A stretch of 64,000 nucleotides of DNA, taken from positions 1 to 64,000 of the forward strand of contig JAGWUH010000013.1 in the NCBI GenBank assembly GCA_028868535.1, read 5' to 3'. The position numbers and the translations under genes are program-made. Each line of letters opens with the position of its first letter. Within the stretch, counting starts at the first letter, position 1. The notes under the pieces were generated by a model. It had not been told where the DNA came from. It saw only the letters and a list, made by a program, of their open reading frames with translations, and made no database searches. Below are positions 24,977-33,133 of this stretch, piece by piece. The stretch comes from Sphingomonadales bacterium (lineage in GTDB: Bacteria; Pseudomonadota; Alphaproteobacteria; Sphingomonadales; Sphingomonadaceae).

Positions 24977-25446
24977 CACGCTTTCTCCATTCCGCATTTC
25001 GCTTCCCATCCGTCCCAGCTCGGCTCGCCGTCCGGCGTATCGAAGACCGTGCCCTCGGGCCGGAACGTCGTCCCGGTGTCGCACACCGCGGTGCACGGCA
25101 GCATCATGATCTGCTGGCGATCGATGAAGCGTTCCTCGTCCTCGAAGAACAGCTTCTGCATCCAGTCGCTCTCCATCATCCGCGTCACTTCGGCGAATGC
25201 CGCCGCGTCCTTGAGGGTCCACACCGACAGCAGGTCCCAGCCGAATGCCATCGGCCCGAAGCCGCTGCCCGCGACGCGCGGATCGCCGCCGCCATAGACC
25301 TGGTCGACATAGTTGCGCTCATAGCTCTCGAACAAGTGGCCGCAATACTTCAGCGCCATCGCCGCGTGGCTGCGCTCGAAATGGGCGCGGAACTGCGCGT
25401 GGGTCAGGTGCGGCTTGCGCTTGACCAGGTGGATCACCCGAAACAT
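24976..25446 (-). CDS. EthD-domain protein
   Basis: A 156-residue protein from ATG 25446, with GGGAG upstream. The ferredoxin-like EthD/Dabb fold shows in 'FRVIHLVKRKPHLTHAQFRA' and 'DWMQKLFFEDEERFIDRQQI'. EthD-like small barrels act as accessory or ring-modifying proteins in degradation pathways. It is translationally coupled to the DHDPR-like gene, so the two probably serve one catabolic step. A longer upstream in-frame extension lacks a ribosome site and is rejected. Confidence 0.8.
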   Translation of the reverse strand: MFRVIHLVKRKPHLTHAQFRAHFERSHAAMALKYCGHLFESYERNYVDQVYGGGDPRVAGSGFGPMAFGWDLLSVWTLKDAAAFAEVTRMMESDWMQKLFFEDEERFIDRQQIMMLPCTAVCDTGTTFRPEGTVFDTPDGEPSWDGWEAKCGMEKA

Positions 25447-25659
25447 CCGTGTCTCCCTGCCGTTCTCGTCGCCATCCTGCCCGCGCTGCCCGCGCCCGGC
25501 AATGGCGCAAGCGAACGGCTGGTCACATCGCGCCCGGGCGAAGTGCCGACCCCGCGGCCGGATCATGGCAACCGCCGCATTAACCGGAAATCAGCACCCC
25601 CCGCGCTATCCCGCCGTTCCCTGTCCCCTGCGCCACGGAAAGGCCCGCGCTTGACCTCG

Positions 25660-26982
25660 ATGTATCCCCGGCCGAACCTCGCCCAGGCCGCACCGCTGGC
25701 CCGCGATCCCGCTCAGGCCCTCGCCACCCGCGTCGTCGTTGTCGGCCTCGGCTATGTCGGGCTGCCGCTGGCGGTGGCGCTGGCGGGCCGCTTCGAGACG
25801 ATCGGCCTCGACATCGACGCCCGCCGCATCGAGGAGCTCCACGCCGGCCACGACCGCACCGGCGAGATCGACCGCGACCGGCTCGAGTCCAGCGCGCTGA
25901 TGCTGGCCGCCGATCCGGACGTCTGCCCGCCCGCCGATTTCTACATCGTCACCGTTCCCACCCCGATCGACGGCGCCAACCGCCCGGACCTGCGCCTGGT
26001 CGAGGCTGCCAGCCGCACGATCGCGCGCCTGCTCCCCGCCGCGCTGGTGGAAGGCCGCGTCCCCGTCGTCGTCTACGAATCCACCGTCTATCCCGGCGTC
26101 ACCGAGGACGTCTGCGCCCCGATCCTGGAGGCGCACTCGGGCCTCAAGTGCGGTCGCGACTTCTTCCTCGGCTACAGCCCCGAACGCATCAACCCCGGCG
26201 ATCGCGAGCACACCATCGACAAGATCACCAAGGTCGTCTCCGGCCAGACCCCGGACGTGCTCGACCGCGTCGCCGATCTCTACGCCAGCATCACCAGCGG
26301 CGGCGTGTTCCGCGCCCGCTCCATCAAGGCGGCCGAGGCGGCCAAGGTCATCGAGAACGCCCAGCGCGACATCAACATCGCCTTCATGAACGAGATCGCG
26401 CAGATCTTCAGCCGCATGGACCTGTCGATCTGGGACGTGCTCGCCGCGGCGCGCACCAAGTGGAACTTCCTGCCGTTCGGCCCCGGCCTCGTCGGCGGCC
26501 ACTGCATCGGCGTCGATCCCTACTACCTGTCGCACCGGGCGGAGCAGCTCGGCCTCGACCCGCGCGTGATCCTCGCCGGCCGCGGCATCAACGACGGCAT
26601 GGCCGGCTGGGTGGCGCAGCGCCTGCACGATGCGCGCAAGGGCCGCCCCGGCACCGTCCTCGTGCTCGGCCTGACCTTCAAGGAAAACATCCCCGACCTG
26701 CGCAATTCCAAGGTCGCCGATCTCGTCACCGCGCTGGGCCGCATGGGCCACGCCGTCACCGTCCACGATCCCCACGCCGACGCCGAAGAGGCGCGCCACG
26801 AATACGGCATCCCGCTGGTCGCGGAGCCGTTCCGGCGCAAGTACGATCTCGCCGTGCTCGCTGTGCCGCACCGCGAATACCTGGCGATGGGCGCGGGCGC
26901 CCTGCGCGCGCTGGTGAAGAAGGGCGGCACCCTCGCCGATCTCAAGGGCGAGCTTGGCGCCGCGGCAGACTGGACGCTGTAA
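25660..26982 (+). CDS. Nucleotide sugar (UDP-HexNAc type) dehydrogenase
   Basis: A 440-residue UDP-sugar 6-dehydrogenase of the TviB/WbpA/WbpO group, making UDP-hexosaminuronic acids for surface polysaccharide. The Rossmann motif is 'VVVVGLGYVGLPLAVALA', the substrate-lid motif 'VVYESTVYPGVTED', and the catalytic cysteine lies in 'GGHCIGVDPYYL'. The C-terminal UDP-binding domain ('LGLTFKENIPDLRNSKV') is complete. I chose ATG 25660; a TTG at 25651 with GGAAAGG upstream is an alternative. No glycosyltransferase or epimerase genes adjoin it, so the polysaccharide it serves must be encoded elsewhere. Confidence 0.92.
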   Translation: MYPRPNLAQAAPLARDPAQALATRVVVVGLGYVGLPLAVALAGRFETIGLDIDARRIEELHAGHDRTGEIDRDRLESSALMLAADPDVCPPADFYIVTVPTPIDGANRPDLRLVEAASRTIARLLPAALVEGRVPVVVYESTVYPGVTEDVCAPILEAHSGLKCGRDFFLGYSPERINPGDREHTIDKITKVVSGQTPDVLDRVADLYASITSGGVFRARSIKAAEAAKVIENAQRDINIAFMNEIAQIFSRMDLSIWDVLAAARTKWNFLPFGPGLVGGHCIGVDPYYLSHRAEQLGLDPRVILAGRGINDGMAGWVAQRLHDARKGRPGTVLVLGLTFKENIPDLRNSKVADLVTALGRMGHAVTVHDPHADAEEARHEYGIPLVAEPFRRKYDLAVLAVPHREYLAMGAGALRALVKKGGTLADLKGELGAAADWTL

Positions 26983-27236
26983 CCGGCACCGATTCGCGAG
27001 CCGGCCGCGCTCGCTTCGGCGCGCTTCGCTCCCGGACCGACGCAATCGGGCCGCGTGACTGGCGATTCGGCCTGCCGGTGTTGCGCAGTGGCCTGTAAGT
27101 TAACGAGACTTACGGCGGCGTCCCAAAAAGGTACAGTGCAACAACTACATGCGAATGGCCGACAGAATTCGGCTGTGCTAGGATTAACACTTAGTGTATT
27201 CTTGCCAGCGATGAAGAGTTGGCCGTGGAGATGATC

Positions 27237-27830
27237 ATGTATCGCCGTAGCGCCCGTATCGTTGCTGCCGCTCTCTCTCTGGCGCTGACTTTCGGCGCCA
27301 CCAGCGCCCACGCCACCGCGGTCCTCATCGGCACCTTCTCGGGCAATGAATGCGCCGGCGTCGGTGGCTTCTCCAACTGCTACGCGTTCCCCAACGGCAC
27401 GACCGGGCCGGCCGGCGCGGGCGGCTCGCCGGCGATCTTCAAGTGGGACGCCGGCGGCGCCAACGAGATTTCCACCCGGTTCCCGAGCGTCACCGGTTCG
27501 GAGTTCACGGTCAACTACACCGGCGCCACCAATTCGCTGTCGTTCAGCTACAACCCGGGCGCCAACGATCCGGCGATCCATTACTACGCCGTGTTCCAGG
27601 CCGGCACGACCAAGCTGTTCCATGACTCGGCGGCGATCGTCAGCGGCACCGTCCAGTTGACCGACTATTTCCCGAACAATCCGGGCATCTCGCACATCAC
27701 CTTCTTCGACACCGGCACGTTCCCGGTCCTGCCCGAGCCGTCGACCTGGGCGTCTATGATCCTCGGCTTCGGTTTCGTCGCGCAGGCCATGCGCGCGCGG
27801 ACCGGCCGGAAGGCCGCGCCCGTCGCCTGA
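27237..27830 (+). CDS. PEPxxWA-CTERM exoprotein, short
   Basis: A 197-residue secreted protein. ATG 27237 lies 8 nt after GGAG; ATG 27231 is an alternative. The signal peptide ends at ATSAHA. The mature part is Gly/Asn/Ser-rich with two Cys (ECAGVGGFSNCY) and an all-beta look. The tail 'LPEPSTWASMILGFGFVAQA' plus a basic cluster is the PEPxxWA sorting signal of sphingomonads. It precedes a second PEPxxWA protein gene in the same direction, 431 bp away. Its function is unknown, probably an extracellular matrix or surface component. Confidence 0.85.
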   Translation: MYRRSARIVAAALSLALTFGATSAHATAVLIGTFSGNECAGVGGFSNCYAFPNGTTGPAGAGGSPAIFKWDAGGANEISTRFPSVTGSEFTVNYTGATNSLSFSYNPGANDPAIHYYAVFQAGTTKLFHDSAAIVSGTVQLTDYFPNNPGISHITFFDTGTFPVLPEPSTWASMILGFGFVAQAMRARTGRKAAPVA

Positions 27831-28041
27831 GCGCCCTGTCGCCTGATTGCCGCCTCGCCTGATCGAACACGGGCGGCCCTAACGCGCGAACAAGACCGGC
27901 GCTGTTGAGGTCGCCGTTACTGCAAATTACTTGCAGACGATTTCGAAGAAAATGCACGGGTTCTTGCCCAAGCGATGGTTGGCGGCCCCGCTTGTCCGGG
28001 GCGATTCGCCTGTTCAGCCGCGTGTTAGCCGCACTTTACTT

Positions 28042-28073
28042 GGAATTTTCTCCAATCCCACAAAGAAAATTCC
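28042..28073. promoter_or_regulatory. AT-rich perfect dyad
   Basis: Arms GGAATTTTCT (28042-28051) and AGAAAATTCC (28064-28073) are perfectly complementary with a 12-nt spacer. It is conspicuously AT-rich in GC-rich surroundings. Operator or early-transcript hairpin are both possible. Confidence 0.4.
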
Positions 28074-28136
28074 CAACAGATTGATTCGCAAGCCTTAAAC
28101 CCGCCGCGACATCGCGTGCCTTCCATTGAAGTATGG

Positions 28137-28151
28137 TTAACTTTGGGTTAA
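28137..28151. promoter_or_regulatory. CtrA-type binding site TTAA-N7-TTAA
   Basis: TTAACTTTGGGTTAA matches exactly the full CtrA box of alphaproteobacteria and lies 111 bp before the start of the PEPxxWA gene at 28262. CtrA is a conserved cell-cycle and surface-structure regulator in this class. Its control of this gene is inferred only from the site. Confidence 0.5.
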
Positions 28152-28261
28152 TACTTACCCCCGGTGCTTGTGCAGATCCGCGCGCCGCTCCGGTCATCGC
28201 CGGGGTCGCCCGCAGCCACCGGCAAGCCAGCCGAATACACCAGCGACAAGGGGACAGATTC

Positions 28262-29086
28262 ATGACGCCTGGTAAATTCCTGCTCGCAGCCGGCGCGGCG
28301 CTTTCCGCACTGGCCATGGCCGCTTCCGCCCAGGCGGGGACGGTGGTTGTCTCGGGTGACCGCTACAACCTCAACGTCATCAACAACTTCTACAACAGCT
28401 ACGGCGGCAACACGTCGTCGATCGCCGGCAGCTCGATCGCCGGCGCGGACCTGTCGCACGTCGACCTGCTGTGGGCGGTCCAGCCGAACCACGATTACAG
28501 CGCCGGCGAACTCAGCACGATGGCCAGCTACCTGTCGCAGGGCGGCCGCATCGCCTTCATGGGCGAACACGGCGGCTTCGCCCCGCAGGAAAACAACCGC
28601 ATCAGCGCCGCGCTGGCCGCGCTCGGCTCGACGATCTCGATCGTCAACGACGTCATCGACAGCGGCTTCCACACCGCCTCGGTCGCTGACGGCCAGATCC
28701 TCAGCAACCCGCTGACGGCGGGCGTCAACACGTACGAATATGCGGCCTTCGCCCACCTCAACATCAGCGGCACCGCACAGGCGCTGATGCTCGGGTCGGA
28801 TCTCGGCACGGTGATGATGGCCTACCAGAACATCGGTGCCGGCAGCGTCTTCCTGATCACCGACCAGAACGTGTGGGACAACGCCGGAAGCCTGTGGCCC
28901 GGCTTCGACAACGAGGTGATGTTCCAGAATCTCGTCACCGCCCGGACCGGCGCGCCGCCGCCGCCGCCGCCGAACGGCTCGGTTCCCGAACCGGCGACCT
29001 GGGCGATGATGCTGCTCGGTTTCGGCTTCGTCGCCGGCGCCATGCGCAGCCGCCGCCAGCGGGCCAGGGTCACCTACGCCTTCTGA
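28262..29086 (+). CDS. PEPxxWA-CTERM exoprotein with ThuA/GATase-like body
   Basis: A 274-residue secreted protein. ATG 28262 follows AGGGGACAG. The signal peptide ends at ASAQA. The body has 'LDLLWAVQPNHDYSAGEL'-type alternating strands ('HVDLLWAVQPNHDYSAGELS', 'LSQGGRIAFMGEHGGFAPQE', 'GSVFLITDQNVWDN') reminiscent of a flavodoxin-like class I amidotransferase or DUF4350-type fold, but no catalytic Cys is visible. A poly-Pro stretch leads into the tail 'VPEPATWAMMLLGFGFVAGA' and an Arg cluster. A strong hairpin follows the gene. Probably exported and exosortase-sorted; function unknown. Confidence 0.87.
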   Translation: MTPGKFLLAAGAALSALAMAASAQAGTVVVSGDRYNLNVINNFYNSYGGNTSSIAGSSIAGADLSHVDLLWAVQPNHDYSAGELSTMASYLSQGGRIAFMGEHGGFAPQENNRISAALAALGSTISIVNDVIDSGFHTASVADGQILSNPLTAGVNTYEYAAFAHLNISGTAQALMLGSDLGTVMMAYQNIGAGSVFLITDQNVWDNAGSLWPGFDNEVMFQNLVTARTGAPPPPPPNGSVPEPATWAMMLLGFGFVAGAMRSRRQRARVTYAF

Positions 29087-29109
29087 TCCGGGCCACCGCC
29101 CGAACCTGG

Positions 29110-29137
29110 GACGCCGGCAGCCCAGGCTGCCGGCGTC
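29110..29137. terminator. Strong hairpin between PEPxxWA gene and TonB receptor gene
   Basis: Arms GACGCCGGCAGCC and GGCTGCCGGCGTC with a 2-nt apex form a perfect 13-bp stem, 24 nt after the PEPxxWA stop. It is followed by CTCCTCGTTTCC, so it can terminate the plus-strand unit; symmetry may let it serve the convergent receptor gene too. Confidence 0.65.
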
Positions 29138-29246
29138 CTCCTCGTTTCCGCCCGGCGCCGCCCGCGCGCCCCGGACTGGCGCCAGGACTGGCGAAGGACC
29201 GCGCCTCCCGGGGAGAATTCGGGTTTCACGCCGTTCGCAAGGCGCC

Positions 29247-31613
29247 CTAGAACCGCACGCTCAGCCGCCCGCCGAACGTGCGCGGCGGCATGACGTTGCT
29301 GGTCACCCAGCCCTGCACCAGCGCGGATTGCTCGCCCCCGCCGGTATAAATCACCCGATCGGTGATGTTGCGGACATAGACAGATAGCTGCCAGCGCGCC
29401 CCCGCGGCATAGGCGATCGCCGCGCCGAGGTTGGCATAGGCCCGCTGGCGCTCCGTGGCGATGAAGTCGTTGCGGAAGGGAAAGCCGCTGGCGAACGACA
29501 CGTCGGCCGAGAGCGTCAGCCGGCCATCGCCCCGCAGCGCGATCGCCTGCGCCAGGTTCACCACCCCCGACCACCGGGGCGCCAGCAGCATCTGGCGGCC
29601 GGAACAGTCGACCCGGACCAGCCCGCGGGCATCGGGTGCGGAGACCGGGCAGCCGACGCGCCCGGGCGGCACGAACCGGGCCACCTCGGTCAGCACATAG
29701 CTGTCATAGCGCGCATCGGCGAACTCCACCGCGCCGTGCAGCGTCGCCCCGGCCCAGGGCAGCGCCACGACGTCGAGCCCGAACCCGGCGACCCGCGCCT
29801 TGCCCGCGTTCTGCGTCACCATCGCCGTCGCGCCGAGCCCGTCGATCGCCTGCGCCGAGACCTGGAGATCGCGGTTGTCGAGGTAGAACCCCTCGACATT
29901 CACCTGCAACCGGTCGCCCAGCAGCCGGTTGCGCAGGCCCAGCGTGTAGGCGGTAACCCGCTCGGGCGCGAACGGGGCCAGCCGGTCGTCATTCGGCGCG
30001 AAGTCCACCGCCTGGCTGAACCCGCCCGCCTTGAACCCGGCGCTGACCTCGACGAACGCCAGCGATTGCGGCGCGATGTCGAATTCCGCGCCGAGCTTCC
30101 AGGTCGCCCGGCGGAAGGTGATGGCGCTGTCGTAGAAACCCGGCGCGGGATTGAACATCGGGCACAGCGTCCCCGGCGCCTTGCCGTTCGCCGGCACGCA
30201 ATCGGCGGGGGAGGGCACCGGCCCCAGCACCATCGGCGAGATCGCGAAGCTGCGATAGTCCCGGGCCTCGCGCCGGTCGATGGTATAGCGGACGCCGCCG
30301 GTCAGCCGCAGGCGTTCCACCGGCGCAAAGGTCGCCTGCCCGAACACCGCCCCGGCGCGCGTGGAATATGTCGTCGCGGTCAGCCCGTTCAGCACCGGAC
30401 CGGCCTGGATCGCATAGGCGGAGGTCAGCCGCTCGGAAAAGAGGTTGCCGCCCACCACCCAGGTCAGCCGGGGGGTGCGGTTCGCCAGCCGCAGCTCGAT
30501 CGACAGCTGGCGCGACCGGTCGCCGTCGGTGGCGTCCCCGGCCGCGTCGTAGATCCCGCCCAGGTTGAAGCGGAAGCTCGGCTGCAGGACGTAGCGGGTC
30601 CGCACCTGCCGGTAGCCGGGCTGCAGCGTCAGCGTCGCGAAGCCCAGCGCCGCGTCGAGCTGGCCCTGCACGTACCACGCGCGCACGTCCTGGTGCGGCG
30701 TGGTCTCGGCCGGGCTGGCGAGCAGCGCCGGCGGTAGCGATTGCCCGCCGCTCGCGGCGAAGATCGCGGCCGCCCGCGCCATGTATGCGGCGCCCGCCGC
30801 GGACGAGGTCACGCCGGTCCACGGCGCGATTCCGGGCTGCGTCGGCACCACCGCAAAGCCGATGCCCTTGCCGCCCAGGTGCGAGAATCCTCCCGCCAGC
30901 CGCAGCGCTAGCCCGCTGCCGATGCGGCCCGCGAACTGCAGCCGCGCCCCCTCGTGGATGTCGTCGGCGGTGCCGTCGCTCAGATAGCCGTCGCGGTGCT
31001 GGACCTGGAACGAGGCGCGCAGCGCCGCGTCCGTGCCCAGCGCGAGGTTCACCGCGCCTTCGCCGCCAAGCTGGCCATGATCGCCGAAGCTGGCCTCGAA
31101 AAAGCCGCCGTTGCGGCCCGGCTCGGGCGCGTGCGTGACCAGGTTGATCGCACCACCGCTGGCGTTGCGGCCGTAAAGCGTGCCTTGCGGCCCCTTCAGC
31201 ACCTCGATCCGCGCCAGGTCGAAGAGATTGCCGCCGATGCCCTGGGACCGGCCAATGACGACGCCGTCGAGATTGGTGATCACCGCCGGGTTGGCGCTGG
31301 CCAGTACCGTGAAATCGCCGATGCCGCGGATGTAGAGCTGCGTCGATTGCCCGCTCGCACGCAGCCCGGGCATCAACCGCGGCAGGTCGTCCAACTCGTC
31401 CACGCCTTGCGCGCGCAGCGCCTTGCCGTCCAGCACCGCCAGCGACAGCGCTGCCCTCTGCGCCGCTTCCTCGCGTCGCTGCGCGGTGACCACGATGTCG
31501 GCGATCCGTTCGCCCTGCATACCGCTCCCGGGCATTGCCTCCGCGTGGAGAACATTCGATTGCAAGGCCAGCGCGCCAACGGCCAGCCCTCCCAGATACT
31601 GTGCGATGTTCAT
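29247..31613 (-). CDS. TonB-dependent outer-membrane receptor
   Basis: A 788-residue receptor. A signal peptide ends near NVLHAEA. The TonB box region is 'IADIVVTAQRREE', the plug spans about residues 50-160 ('LYIRGIGDFTVLASANPAVI', 'IEVLKGPQGTLYGRNASGGA') and the 22-strand barrel ends in the terminal Phe ('RTFGGRLSVRF'). The IRGIG...GTLYGRNA plug is the type abundant in sphingomonads and used for varied organic substrates. The ligand cannot be told. It stands alone, with a 121-bp AT-rich upstream region carrying two CGTAACGT repeats. Confidence 0.94.
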   Translation of the reverse strand: MNIAQYLGGLAVGALALQSNVLHAEAMPGSGMQGERIADIVVTAQRREEAAQRAALSLAVLDGKALRAQGVDELDDLPRLMPGLRASGQSTQLYIRGIGDFTVLASANPAVITNLDGVVIGRSQGIGGNLFDLARIEVLKGPQGTLYGRNASGGAINLVTHAPEPGRNGGFFEASFGDHGQLGGEGAVNLALGTDAALRASFQVQHRDGYLSDGTADDIHEGARLQFAGRIGSGLALRLAGGFSHLGGKGIGFAVVPTQPGIAPWTGVTSSAAGAAYMARAAAIFAASGGQSLPPALLASPAETTPHQDVRAWYVQGQLDAALGFATLTLQPGYRQVRTRYVLQPSFRFNLGGIYDAAGDATDGDRSRQLSIELRLANRTPRLTWVVGGNLFSERLTSAYAIQAGPVLNGLTATTYSTRAGAVFGQATFAPVERLRLTGGVRYTIDRREARDYRSFAISPMVLGPVPSPADCVPANGKAPGTLCPMFNPAPGFYDSAITFRRATWKLGAEFDIAPQSLAFVEVSAGFKAGGFSQAVDFAPNDDRLAPFAPERVTAYTLGLRNRLLGDRLQVNVEGFYLDNRDLQVSAQAIDGLGATAMVTQNAGKARVAGFGLDVVALPWAGATLHGAVEFADARYDSYVLTEVARFVPPGRVGCPVSAPDARGLVRVDCSGRQMLLAPRWSGVVNLAQAIALRGDGRLTLSADVSFASGFPFRNDFIATERQRAYANLGAAIAYAAGARWQLSVYVRNITDRVIYTGGGEQSALVQGWVTSNVMPPRTFGGRLSVRF

Positions 31614-31634
31614 GATGCGACCCCGTCCCTTAGC

Positions 31635-31673
31635 CGTAACGTTTATTCTGGCCAGTCAGGGGTTTCGTAACGT
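31635..31673 (-). promoter_or_regulatory. Direct repeat CGTAACGT upstream of the TonB receptor gene
   Basis: The octamer CGTAACGT occurs at 31635-31642 and 31666-31673, exactly 31 bp (about three helical turns) apart, with the palindrome CTGGCCAG between. It lies 22-60 bp before the receptor start. A regulator-binding pair is possible; no known consensus is recognised. Confidence 0.3.
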
Positions 31674-31734
31674 CTATCTATCTGTAGAAAAAGAATATAA
31701 AATCTTCATCTATGCATTTTCCCGTAATCCGCGC

Positions 31735-32529
31735 TCAGCGCTTCGGCTTCATGCCCGCCGCCATCGCCGTCAGCGCCTCGCGCCGCGGCATCGCCCGCAT
31801 CGCATCGAACATCGCCTGGTACTTCGCGTCGGAGACGAATGTCGGCCCCTGGTCCAGCCGGTCCAGCGTCTCGCGCGCCACGTCGATCGCCGGGCGCTGC
31901 GCCACCGCGGCCATGTCCACGCCCTGCCTGGCCGCCGCCTCGCTTTCGGTCGGCCCCGGGCACAGCGTCAGCACGTCGATGCCCGCCGGCGCCAGCTCGC
32001 CCCACAGCGCCTCGCCCAGCGCCACCACCATCGCCTTGCTCGCCGAATAGGCGGCCGAATAAGGGCATCCGATCAGCCCCTCGACCGAAGCGGTCATCAC
32101 CAGCCCGGCTCCCCGCCCATCCGCCGCCCGCGCCTTCAGCCGGGGGATGAACCCCTGCGCCAGCAGGCTGGGCACCGTGCAGTTGACGGTCAGCATCTCC
32201 GCCAGCAGCGCCGGCGGCGCATCCTCGTGCGCGCCCTTGAAGCCGAACCCGGCATTGCTCACCACCAGCCCGACGTCGTGCCCCGCGCAGCAATCGTGGA
32301 TCGCCCGCGCCGCGTCCGGCTGGCCGAGGTCGATCGCAAGCGGGGTCACGGCAACGCCGTGCGCGTCCCGCAGGCGCCCGGCCAGCGCTTCCAGCCGGTC
32401 CACCCGCCGCGCGACGGCGATCACGTCCATCCCGCGCGCCGCCAGCGCCTCGGCAAAGGCCATGCCGATGCCCGAGGATGCCCCCGTCACCATCGCGACC
32501 CGGCCATAACGGTCTCGAAATGCGGTCAT
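31735..32529 (-). CDS. Short-chain dehydrogenase/reductase
   Basis: A 264-residue NAD(P)-dependent oxidoreductase. ATG 32529 has GAGGAG at 8 nt. The cofactor motif is 'MVTGASSGIGMAFAEAL', with 'SNAGFGF' as the NAG motif and the catalytic Tyr/Lys in 'YSAAYSASKAMVVAL'. The active site looks complete. The DltE/YqjQ-like features (KGAHED..., 'VLTLCPGPTESE') suggest the group acting on fatty or long-chain acyl compounds, but the substrate is unknown. It is followed by the TonB receptor gene and preceded by the nuclease gene on the same strand. Confidence 0.9.
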   Translation of the reverse strand: MTAFRDRYGRVAMVTGASSGIGMAFAEALAARGMDVIAVARRVDRLEALAGRLRDAHGVAVTPLAIDLGQPDAARAIHDCCAGHDVGLVVSNAGFGFKGAHEDAPPALLAEMLTVNCTVPSLLAQGFIPRLKARAADGRGAGLVMTASVEGLIGCPYSAAYSASKAMVVALGEALWGELAPAGIDVLTLCPGPTESEAAARQGVDMAAVAQRPAIDVARETLDRLDQGPTFVSDAKYQAMFDAMRAMPRREALTAMAAGMKPKR

Positions 32530-32641
32530 CGTGTGCTCTCCTCGCATCGCCGGGCAACCTGGGTGGATCGGCCCCCGGTGCAACCTCCCCGGCGTTCGCC
32601 GGGTTGCGGCCCGCGCCGGATCGCTGCACCGCACGCCAGCC

Positions 32642-33130
32642 TCACGAACACCAGTCCCGCCGGTAGCCGCGCCAGCGCTCCGCCAGCCCTTCGGCCACCA
32701 GCACCTCGCCAAGGCTGCGTCCGCCGCGCGTGATCGTGCGCAGCTTGCGGCCATAGACGTCCTCGTCGCGATCGGGCAGCGGCCGCAGCGAGAACCGCCC
32801 CTGGTTGAGCAGTTCCAGCAGCCGGTCGCTGGCCTTCTCGCCAAGGTCCAGTTCATGGTCGCACTTCGGCTCGCTGACCTCGGGCGCGTTGATGTCGGCG
32901 ACGCGGATCTTTTCCCCGCGATAGTGGATGGTATCGCCGTCGACGACGCAGTCGGCGCGCCACCGCCCCCCGCACAGCGTGAACCGCGCGCTCTCGCGGT
33001 CGTCCGTCCCCGCCGCCAGCCGCACCGGCACCGGTCCGGCGTCGCCCCAGCGCCGCCAGTGCGTCGCCGCCGCGATCAACCCCAGCCCGGCCAGCACCGC
33101 GACGAACAGCAGCAGCATCGGCTTGCGCAT
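32642..33130 (-). CDS. Exported or membrane-anchored thermonuclease-family protein (SNase-like)
   Basis: A 162-residue protein. An N-terminal hydrophobic helix (about residues 5-23) acts as signal anchor or signal peptide. The SNase domain follows: 'CVVDGDTIHYRGEKIRVADI' with metal-binding Asp and catalytic Arg, 'NAPEV', and 'YGRKLRTITRGGRSLGEVLV' with the second Arg. It begins 3 nt after the nucleoside transporter stop, so the two are co-transcribed. The pairing suggests external nucleic-acid cleavage for uptake of the products, an inference from context. The exact extent of export is uncertain. Confidence 0.9.
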   Translation of the reverse strand: MRKPMLLLFVAVLAGLGLIAAATHWRRWGDAGPVPVRLAAGTDDRESARFTLCGGRWRADCVVDGDTIHYRGEKIRVADINAPEVSEPKCDHELDLGEKASDRLLELLNQGRFSLRPLPDRDEDVYGRKLRTITRGGRSLGEVLVAEGLAERWRGYRRDWCS

Positions 33131-33133
33131 CGT

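Larger units (their letters stand above)
27831..28261. other. Intergenic region between two PEPxxWA-CTERM genes
   Basis: 431 bp without a gene. It contains short CGCCTGA repetitions just after the first gene, a perfect 10-bp-arm dyad (28042-28073) and a CtrA-type site (28137-28151). Confidence 0.5.

Noticed and set aside
24943..25659. Long N-terminal extension of the UDP-sugar dehydrogenase frame
   Set aside because: It is antisense to the EthD and DHDPR-like genes, Arg/His-rich, and family proteins start close to the Rossmann motif.
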